DNA of 19,819 bases, taken from the NCBI GenBank assembly GCA_003248395.1, contig QFNA01000020.1:1-19819 (forward strand). Reading direction: 5' to 3'. The DNA is from Citromicrobium sp. GTDB lineage: Bacteria > Pseudomonadota > Alphaproteobacteria > Sphingomonadales > Sphingomonadaceae. The notes under the pieces were generated by a model, which was given only the letters and a program-made list of their open reading frames with translations, made no database searches and was not told the origin of the DNA. Below, piece after piece: positions 13,663 through 19,819 of this stretch. Positions within the stretch are counted from its first letter, which is position 1. Each line of letters starts with the position of its first letter. The position numbers were made by a program, and so were the translations under genes.

Positions 13663-15587
13663 TGAATGTGCGTCTGATAGCTCTGGCCTGTTGCAGCGCG
13701 CTTACACTGGGCGCTTGCGCCGCCACAGCGCCGCACGCCGTGGAACAGCCCCTGCCGCCACCACCTGCGCCCGGTACTCTCGCCCCGATGACCGAAGCGG
13801 TAAAGGCCCTGTACGGCGAATGGCGGCCGGTTTCGGGCCCGCGTGTCTCGCCGGAAGACAGGCTTACTATATGGAGCCCGATGTTTTCCTTCGGCAGCGG
13901 TTGTGAGCTGACGCAGGGCCAGCTGCGCGATCTGGGCGATGGCCGATACGCGCTAGACGATTACACGCGGCTTGCCTCGCATTGCCAACCGCAGGCCCGG
14001 CTTGCCCCGTTCGATGCAGGCGAAGTGGACATCGTTCCGGTCGATAACGACACAATCCGGATCGAGCGCGAAGGTGAAACGTGGGTGTTCGACCGGGTCG
14101 ATGTCGCCGCGACCGTCCCGCGCGAAGATTTCGTGCGCGGTGAGTGGCTGCTCGCCGACAGGCGCGGCAGACCCTATCGCGGCGAGGAACTGACCCGCGT
14201 TACCTTCGGGCCGGAATACAGCGTTGATGCGGAAAATTGTGACTTTGCGTCTAACGGATGGCACACCGACCGCGATGGAGAAGTGCGCACGGGTGGCTCA
14301 TATTACCGAATGAATGGGAACTGCCGTGTCCGGACGCTGGGCGACGAGCTGGCGAAACTTGGCGGCGAAGTCAGTTACCGCGCCGAACCGGTCGAAACCA
14401 GGATGACGGTCAAGATCGGTAGCCAGCGCGCCACACTAGTTCCTGCCGCGCGCTTTCCCGAACTTGCCCCTGATGCAGATGCAATCGAACCCCACCCGTG
14501 GGCGGTCCGTCTGGCTGAAGCCGCTATGCAAATGACACCCGAGCAACGCGACGGCATGGCGCTGCGGGCCATCGGCATCGGTGGCGAAGGGCAGCCGGAT
14601 GTCGAACAACCCGCCGATGCACACAGTCTCGGCTACGCAGGGCTTTCGGCCTGGCAATATGCACAGGTGCAATCGACCGGACTGGTCCCCGCGCCGGGCG
14701 GCACTTCGCGGACCCTGGCAGAAAACTTCGCCATCGCCCCCATCGTCGTGCGCGCGGTGCTGGAAGGCGTCCGCCCGGTCGATCGCGGTGACGGCCTCTC
14801 GCTCGATTACCTCTATCGCGTGCGCGAGGGCTGGCGCGGCGGGAACCAGACGGGCGACCTGCTGATCGTGCGGATGCCGCCGCTGGAGGGCAAAAGCCGC
14901 TCGCCCGTCATCACGCCTGAGCCAGGGGAAGAGGTGCTGCTGCTGGCCAGTCGCACAGGCTATCTCGCGCGCAGTCTGATCGAAGGTAATCCACCGTCGT
15001 TCGATACCCGCGTGGTCCAGATGACGATGCCGCTGATGCGCATCGAAGACGGCAGGCTAGCCGAGGCGGTGGCGGGCGCCGATGTGCTGGGGTCTGCCGC
15101 CTTTGCCGGAACATCGCTGGAAGAAGCGCGCGCGCTGGCGATTGCGGTCAGAAATCGTATGGCCGAGGTCGCCCCTCCGCGCCCCAGCGACAATTTCGGC
15201 AACCCGACCGTGCGGCGCTATTTCATTACCCGCATCGGCGAGCGGGGACTGGCTGATCCGACCCGGCTATGGATCGAATATGACGGCAGCAGGAATTTCG
15301 GCAATCCGCAAGGCTATGGCGGCGTGACGGCCTATTTCGACGGCTGCACGCCAGTCGGGAGGGCGCGCTCGGAAGCGGGCTGGACGGTTTATGCAAATGC
15401 GGTCGCCTGCACCGGAGACTTGCCAGACGGCACGCCGGAGACGGACCCGATCGTGGCCGAGGTGGTGCGCTGGATCGACGAGCACAGCTTCCCCGACGTC
15501 ATTTGTACGAGCAGCTGCCCGATCAATCCCGATTACACCGTCCCGCTGCCCGGCGGCGATGTCATTCTGAAATGGATGCTGCAATGA
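13662..15587 (+). CDS. Operon gene 8: lipoprotein with tandem META-like domains and a netrin-like domain (641 aa)
   Basis: The signal LIALACCSALTLGACAA gives Cys19 in an LGAC lipobox. After a Pro-rich linker, two related units follow at about 48-150 and 158-265. Each starts with (Y)GEW or RGEW, has a SGC or ENC turn and ends in a charged beta strand, as in META/HslJ domains. About 345-440 (FAIAPIVVRAVLEGV, LDYLYRVREGWRG, PGEEVLLLAS) resembles the C-terminal domain of gene 5 and the netrin-like part of gene 6. The last about 190 residues are unique and hold several Cys (CTSSCPIN). I take the ATG at 13662; a GTG one codon earlier is possible. The role is unknown, perhaps binding. Confidence 0.82.
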   Translation: MNVRLIALACCSALTLGACAATAPHAVEQPLPPPPAPGTLAPMTEAVKALYGEWRPVSGPRVSPEDRLTIWSPMFSFGSGCELTQGQLRDLGDGRYALDDYTRLASHCQPQARLAPFDAGEVDIVPVDNDTIRIEREGETWVFDRVDVAATVPREDFVRGEWLLADRRGRPYRGEELTRVTFGPEYSVDAENCDFASNGWHTDRDGEVRTGGSYYRMNGNCRVRTLGDELAKLGGEVSYRAEPVETRMTVKIGSQRATLVPAARFPELAPDADAIEPHPWAVRLAEAAMQMTPEQRDGMALRAIGIGGEGQPDVEQPADAHSLGYAGLSAWQYAQVQSTGLVPAPGGTSRTLAENFAIAPIVVRAVLEGVRPVDRGDGLSLDYLYRVREGWRGGNQTGDLLIVRMPPLEGKSRSPVITPEPGEEVLLLASRTGYLARSLIEGNPPSFDTRVVQMTMPLMRIEDGRLAEAVAGADVLGSAAFAGTSLEEARALAIAVRNRMAEVAPPRPSDNFGNPTVRRYFITRIGERGLADPTRLWIEYDGSRNFGNPQGYGGVTAYFDGCTPVGRARSEAGWTVYANAVACTGDLPDGTPETDPIVAEVVRWIDEHSFPDVICTSSCPINPDYTVPLPGGDVILKWMLQ

Positions 15588-16396
15588 GGCACACTGGACT
15601 CATCCTGGCCGCCGCCCTGTTCGCCTGCAATCCGCCTGCCGATGAGCAATTGTCCCCAAGCATCCCCGATCCGGCGGAGATCGAAGGAAGCTGGCGGATC
15701 GTGCGGATCGACGGTGAAGCGCTGCCGGTGTCGAAGCCGGTGCCATATCTGGCCTTTTCGGCGGATGCGGCGGGCGGAACGGTAGGTTGCAATCGCTTTG
15801 GCGGTACCACGCTCTACGCCCAAGGACGCATCGCCGCGCACAGCTGGGGCGGCACAACAATGGCCTGTGCGGGTCGCCTCGGGGATTGGGAGGCAGCGAT
15901 TGCCGCGCTGTTCCGGGCTTATCCGGAGGTGCGCCTTTCCGGCGACGGACTGACCCTGCGCTCGCGCGATCATGTCGTCGAACTCACCCGCATGGACAGT
16001 GAAACCGGCCAAAGCCGCTCGCCAGACCCGATGCGTATTCCGGTCACAAATCCGCCGGACCTGACGCTGGCGGACACGGATTGGGTAATCCGCGCGATCG
16101 ACGGCGAAACCGCCAGTTCCAGTCCTGACGAACGGCGTCTGCGTTTTGCCTCGGACACAAGGCAGGGGCTTGCATCATGCGCCACGCTGTTTGGGACATA
16201 CGAAACTGGCAACGGGCGCCTGATCGTCGATGATGAAATCGCCAGCACCGAACAGAATTGCCGGGATGACCATGTTGCCCTCGATGATGCGTTCGCCGAG
16301 CTGATGCGCGACGATCCTCACTATATGATCGGCCCCAATGGCGAATTGATCATTGCAGGCGGGGACCATGTTCTGACGGGATACAGGGAACGATGA
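15584..16396 (+). CDS. Operon gene 9: lipoprotein with two META (HslJ-like) domains (270 aa)
   Basis: Cys15 (AALFAC) marks a lipoprotein. Residues 33-137 are a clear META domain: IEGSWRIVRIDGEALP, GTVGCNRFGG, a TTMAC turn with a buried Cys, and a final VVELTR strand. A more divergent second copy spans about 161-267 (LADTDWVIRAIDGE, LASCATLFGTYE, STEQNC). META domains occur in secreted or surface proteins such as HslJ; their molecular role is poorly known, though some are linked to envelope stress or drug resistance. It overlaps both neighbours by 4 nt. The second copy has lost the GCNRF core, so it may differ in function. Confidence 0.88.
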   Translation: MRHTGLILAAALFACNPPADEQLSPSIPDPAEIEGSWRIVRIDGEALPVSKPVPYLAFSADAAGGTVGCNRFGGTTLYAQGRIAAHSWGGTTMACAGRLGDWEAAIAALFRAYPEVRLSGDGLTLRSRDHVVELTRMDSETGQSRSPDPMRIPVTNPPDLTLADTDWVIRAIDGETASSSPDERRLRFASDTRQGLASCATLFGTYETGNGRLIVDDEIASTEQNCRDDHVALDDAFAELMRDDPHYMIGPNGELIIAGGDHVLTGYRER

Positions 16397-17226
16397 TCCG
16401 GATTTCCCTCTTACTGCCTCTCGTCGCACTGGCTACCGCCTGTTCGCGGACCGACGATGCAGCTCTGCTGTGCACCCTTGACGAAAACGGCAGGATCATC
16501 ACGGAATCCGGCAGGTACACTGCAGCGTGCGTCGAGCCTACGGCAATCCCGCGTGGCGCCACGCAAGAGCCGAGCGGCCGCCTCACGATCCTCGAAGCTC
16601 CGCTTCCGGCACCGTTTACTGGTCTCGACAAGAAATGGCCGCCCGATCCGGTTGAAGCAGAGCCGCAAATCGCGCGGCCGGCGATGCCGACAGAGCTTTC
16701 CTACTATATCAGGGCATTCCCGCAGGAAAAGACACCTGCAGGCGACGTGCTATCGATCAGTACCGAGCACGTCATCGTACTACGCGACGGGTGCTTCTTT
16801 GCCGATTTAAAAGGCAATGATGACCCGCTCGTCATGTTTCCTTTTGGTGCGGCGCTGACGGTGGATAACCAAGGCTACCTGGCCTTCGGATCGCGCTACG
16901 AGCCCAATCGCATGGGGACGGTCAGGGTCGGTCTGCGCGCCGAGACGGGGATGGTCAGCCAGCTCTTCGATCCGTCTCATGAGGTCGTTCAATTGTGCGG
17001 GAAACACAAGATGATCGCTTTCACTATGGTTTCCGATCCGTTTTCCTCTCCAGAACGATTCAATCCAGGGCTGCGTCGTTACGGGGAGCGAAGCGGTGCG
17101 ACCGATGCACAAGTCCTGCAGCGCGCCAATGCCTGCGCCATGAAACGGGCGCAGCGGGATGCCGATAGGCGCTTGCGCGATCCAGACCTCGACCCAATCG
17201 ACTGCAATCGGTTCTGGGGATTCTGA
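16393..17226 (+). CDS. Operon gene 10: lipoprotein with 'DGC' module (277 aa)
   Basis: The signal SLLLPLVALATAC gives Cys17. About 124-210 carry the shared module in its cleanest form: IVLRDGCFF, MFPFGAALTVDNQGYLAFGS, LCGKHK. Close relatives are in genes 3 and 1, with a distant one in gene 5. Then comes the same type of helix as in gene 1 (ATDAQVLQRANACAMKRAQR against SSAEAMRRANACLLEQER) and a shared Cys near the end (IDCNRFWGF). This shows that genes 1 and 10 arose by duplication. It lacks the pro-region-like module of genes 1, 3 and 5. It is last in the operon. The function is unknown. Confidence 0.86.
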   Translation: MIRISLLLPLVALATACSRTDDAALLCTLDENGRIITESGRYTAACVEPTAIPRGATQEPSGRLTILEAPLPAPFTGLDKKWPPDPVEAEPQIARPAMPTELSYYIRAFPQEKTPAGDVLSISTEHVIVLRDGCFFADLKGNDDPLVMFPFGAALTVDNQGYLAFGSRYEPNRMGTVRVGLRAETGMVSQLFDPSHEVVQLCGKHKMIAFTMVSDPFSSPERFNPGLRRYGERSGATDAQVLQRANACAMKRAQRDADRRLRDPDLDPIDCNRFWGF

Positions 17227-17512
17227 GGCAGCAGGGGCAGCTTGGCATCAAAGAGGACGGCTCTACGTCTCCTGCCTGCCAACATTCCCATCGGTCTACA
17301 TGAACCAGATTTGATGTCCGCTTTTGAGCGATAGCGAAATGGCTTCGAATGACCGGGAATGGGGCGCGTAGCCGACCGACAGAAGATGGGCCGTAGCACG
17401 AACCCGCTGCGCGGGAGGGGTGCTGGCGGAGGGGGTGAAGTAGAACGACAGGCGTAGCGCGGGGACTGATCAAGGCCGAACATTCCGGCTCCTTCAACTG
17501 AGGAGTCGAGCG
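17227..17512. other. Non-coding spacer: operon end and left part of the IS91-like unit
   Basis: No gene is supported. A long imperfect stem can form between GGCAGCAGG (from 17227) and CCTGCCTGCC (to about 17282), which may end the operon transcript. A short hairpin CCCGC-TGC-GCGGG lies at about 17403-17415. The 16-mer CGTAGCACGAACCCGC (17392-17407) recurs inverted with one mismatch at 28-43 and 19748-19763. Confidence 0.4.
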
Positions 17513-18305
17513 ATGAACGATCTTGTACCGGTTATTCCAGCCACTCCGGTCAGCCCGCTACGTCAGCGGCTGATCGACGATATGACCATGCGGCACTTCA
17601 GCCGCGAGACGCAGCGTAATTATGTCCGCGACGTGGGGCGGTTCGCCGCCTTCCTTGGGCGTCCTCCCGCCTGACCTTGCCCGGCGGCTCGTTCGCATGA
17701 AGCAGATGCGCAAGCTGCCGGTGGTGCTGAGCAGGGATGAAGTTGTCCGGCTGCTGGGCGCGACCACCTGCCTCAAGCACCAAGCCGCATTGTCGGTCGC
17801 CTATGGCGCCGGTCTGCGCGTGGGCGAAGTGGCGATGCTCAAGGTGCGCGACGTGGACAGCGAGCGGATGCTGCTCCGGGTCGAACGCGGCAAAGGCGGC
17901 CAGTATCGCAATGCCATGCTGCCTGCCGATCTGCTCACCCTGCTGCGGCAATGGTGGAAGCTGGGCCGTGAGCAAGGCGTGATGCACCATGATGGCTGGC
18001 TGTTCCCTGGCCTGCATGCCATGAAGCCGATCAGCACAAGGCAACTGCACCGCATTGTCGTCGAGGCGGCACAGGCTGCAGGGATCGCCAAGCGCGTCAG
18101 CCCGCACACGCTGCGCCACAGCTTTGCTACCCACCTGCTCGAAGACGGCATCGATATCCGCATCATCCAGGCATTGCTCGGCCATGCCAAGCTGGAGAAC
18201 ACCGCCTTCTACACCAGGGTCGCAACCAGAACAATGCATGCGGTGACCAGTCCGCTCGACAAGCTAGGCATGTTCCTGCCCAGTGAGGGGACACCACCGG
18301 GCTGA
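17513..18305 (+). pseudogene. Tyrosine recombinase of the IS91-like unit, internal deletion and frameshift
   Basis: The original start (ATG 17513) opens a frame with the typical N-terminus PLRQRLIDDMTMRHFSRETQ and continues to FLGRPPA, then a stop at 17672. The rest of the protein continues in another frame from about 17671 (DLARRLVRMKQ) to 18305. Relatives have roughly 40 more residues at the join, so about 130 bp of the core-binding domain is lost and the frame is shifted. The catalytic part is intact: GAGLRVGEV, ERGKGG, HTLRHSF, LLGHAKLENTAFY with the Tyr. A new ATG at 17622 could express about 210 genuine residues with a wrong leader, but without the N-terminal arm it is unlikely to act normally. 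Confidence 0.8.
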
Positions 18306-19503
18306 ACTGGTGCGCACCTCGTTCGAGGTCGCTGACATCTTCTGCGCTACTGGTCCAGCATACCGGGCCACCCATGCAGGACATCTGAGCCTGCAGCAGC
18401 TCAAGGTCATGTCAGCGATCGAGCATTGCCGGACCGCTGCGCTGGGCGGCCATGTCGAGGCCTGCGCCTGTTGCGGGCACTGGCGGATCGCCTACAACTC
18501 GTGTCGTAACCGGCACTGCCCCAGGTGCCAGGGCGGTGCGGCGCGCACATGGCTGGCAGCGCGCGAAGCCGATCTGCTGCCGGTCGGATACTTCCACGTC
18601 GTGTTTACCCTGCCGGCCGAGGTTGCCGCCATTGCCTTTACCAACAAGGCGCTGGTCTATGATCTGCTGTTCAAGGCTGCGGCAGAGACCATGATGACGA
18701 TTGCGTCCGACCCGAAGCACCTCGGCGCAAAGATCGGCATCACCGCCGTGCTTCACACATGGGGATCGGCCATGACGCATCATCCGCATGTCCACATGAT
18801 CGTCCCGGGTGGCGGTATTACGCCCGATGGCAAGCGATGGATATCGTCACGCCCGGCCTTCCTGCTGCCGGTGCGGGTGCTGGGTGCCTTGTTCCGCCGC
18901 CTGTTCCTCACCCGACTGATGGCGCTGCATAATGCGGGCAGGCTCGCTTTCTTCGGCAAGTTGACCGGGCTGACTGATCGGCGGACGTTTCTCAAGCACC
19001 TCTCACCAGTGCGCAAGAAGCGCTGGGTGGTCTACACCAAGCCGCCCTTCGCCGGACCCGAAGCGGTGCTCGCCTATCTCTCGCGCTACACTCACCGCGT
19101 CGCCATATCGAACAGTCGCCTGATCCGGTTCGATGGCCAAGATGTCATCTTCCGCTACAAAGACTATCGTCGAGACGGCACCGACCGCCAGCAGGTCATG
19201 ACGCTGCCCGCCGACGAGTTCATCCGCCGGTTCCTGCTCCATGTCCTGCCAACCGGCTTCCACCGTATCCGCCATTACGGCCTGCTCGCTGGTGCCACGC
19301 ACTAGGCCAATATCGCGCTCGCCCGCAAACTGCTGGAGGTCGCGCCACCTCCAGAAGATGAGATCACCGATGAGCCAGAAGATTACCGCCCGCCGTGCCC
19401 ACATTGCGGCGGGCACATGATCGTCATCGAGACCTTTGCGCGCTGGCAGCAACCACGCGCGCCGCCATCCTCCATACCGCCCATCCGGAAATTTGCGCCA
19501 TGA
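18283..19503 (+). pseudogene. IS91-family HUH transposase interrupted by an in-frame TAG
   Basis: The GTG at 18283 overlaps the recombinase end. Recognisable parts are an N-terminal Zn finger (CACCGHW, then SCRNRHCPRCQ, residues 61-82), the HUH motif in HPHVH (167-171) and the Tyr motif AYLSRYTHRVAISNSRL (264-280). TAG at 19303-19305 stops the frame at residue 340. The same frame continues with family-typical sequence (ANIALARKLL, then a CPHCGGHMIVIE metal-site motif) to TGA at 19501-19503, giving about 406 codons in all. Relatives have a residue such as Lys there, so one base change explains it. All catalytic residues lie before the stop, so the 340-residue form could keep some activity. TAG readthrough is an unproven alternative. 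Confidence 0.88.
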
Positions 19504-19720
19504 CCCGGCATGGCTCGATCTCACCGAACCGGGCACGTGATAGGCTTCCGGCAATGCCGCCGCTCGTCCTGCAGATCATCAGTCGCATGAAAACCGCCAT
19601 GACACCATCGCTATTGAGCGATCTGCTGACCAAATCCGGGCCACAGACCTGCCCACCTGACCCATCCGGCACGCTTCCCAGCCAGTGTCATCAAGCCACC
19701 TGGATCGACAGAAAACCGAA
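19504..19720. other. Non-coding DNA downstream of the transposase
   Basis: This holds no convincing gene; the frames that cross it lack ribosome binding sites and domains. It should contain the replication-origin end (oriIS) of the IS91-like unit, normally just 3' of the transposase, but I cannot identify the end by eye. Confidence 0.4.
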
Positions 19721-19819
19721 ATCCCCATAGCCCAACGCATGCGGCCCGCGGGTTCGTGCTTCGGGGACTTCCGTACGCCTACGGCGCCCGGAACCCTTCA
19801 CGTAAGCGGCCAGTCCGCT
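19721..19819. repeat. Terminal direct repeat, copy 2
   Basis: These 99 bases are identical to positions 1-99. See the first copy for its meaning. In a circular map these bases should be counted once. Confidence 0.9.

Larger units (their letters stand above)
4531..17226 (+). other. Ten-gene overlapping operon of exported proteins (protease-inhibitor-like set)
   Basis: All ten genes are on one strand and each overlaps the next by 1-25 nt, mostly as ATGA, so one transcript with coupled translation is very likely. Eight proteins have lipoprotein-type signals; gene 5 has a plain Sec signal, and gene 6 has a signal with Cys at the predicted mature end. The serpin is certain. Pro-region-like, netrin/TIMP-like and META-like parts are judged by motif. 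No protease or other enzyme is encoded, which argues for binding or inhibition as the shared task. Confidence 0.75.
17392..19763 (+). mobile_element. IS91-family unit with accessory tyrosine recombinase (decayed)
   Basis: A tyrosine recombinase gene followed directly by an IS91-type HUH transposase is a known arrangement in alphaproteobacterial IS91-like elements. IS91 elements move by rolling-circle transposition and make no terminal inverted repeats or target duplications, so the ends cannot be read directly. I bound the unit provisionally by the 16-bp inverted near-match at 17392-17407 and 19748-19763. Both genes are damaged, so this copy is probably not autonomous. Confidence 0.5.

Noticed and set aside
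17227..17512. Possible ncRNA or attC-like fold in the spacer
   Set aside because: The stems are imperfect and the loops long. IS-end sequence explains the region equally well.
17392..19763. ISCR-type resistance cassette
   Set aside because: The transposase is of the IS91 group, but no resistance gene lies next to it and its flanks give no sign of a gene-capture array.
1..19819. CRISPR array, tRNA or rRNA genes
   Set aside because: I saw no regularly spaced short repeats and no cloverleaf or rRNA-like conserved sequence on either strand by eye.

Overview
The window looks like DNA from an alphaproteobacterium, probably Sphingomonadales (Erythrobacteraceae-like). The grounds are high GC, lipoprotein gene style, IS91-type and recombinase proteins of that group, and two exact copies of the alphaproteobacterial LexA box (GTTC-N7-GTTC). 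The first 99 bases are repeated exactly as the last 99 bases, so the sequence probably represents a 19,720-bp circle, or a tandemly repeated unit, cut once. No replication initiator was recognised.

Layout. (1) 1-351 has no convincing gene. (2) 352-3652 is a small phage- or island-like control module of lower GC. It holds an envelope lipoprotein candidate, a 63-aa helix-turn-helix-like protein, a divergent CI/LexA-type (S24) repressor with twin operators, a SleB-like peptidoglycan hydrolase behind a LexA box, and a minimal tyrosine recombinase on the minus strand. The recombinase gene starts at an 18-bp perfect inverted repeat with a 6-bp spacer. (3) 3836-4369 (minus) is a DUF2939-like membrane-anchored protein. 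(4) 4531-17226 is the main feature: ten same-strand genes, all overlapping end to end and nearly all carrying lipoprotein or Sec signals. They include a lipoprotein serpin with an intact inhibitory hinge, a protein resembling TIMP/netrin-type inhibitors with Cys at the predicted mature N-terminus, two tandem META-like proteins, and four proteins sharing a 'DGC...GYLAFG' module. Three of those four also carry a module resembling the N-terminal/pro-region of secreted alpha-lytic-type serine proteases. (5) 17227-19720 is a decayed IS91-family unit: a recombinase with an internal deletion and frameshift, and an HUH transposase cut by an in-frame TAG.

Interpretation (inference). The ten-gene operon could deliver a set of envelope-anchored protease inhibitors or inhibitor-like decoys to the periplasm or cell surface, covering serine and possibly other protease classes. 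I know of no named system with this composition. The left module would be induced by DNA damage and could control element excision and cell lysis. The right module is the likely agent of past mobilisation.
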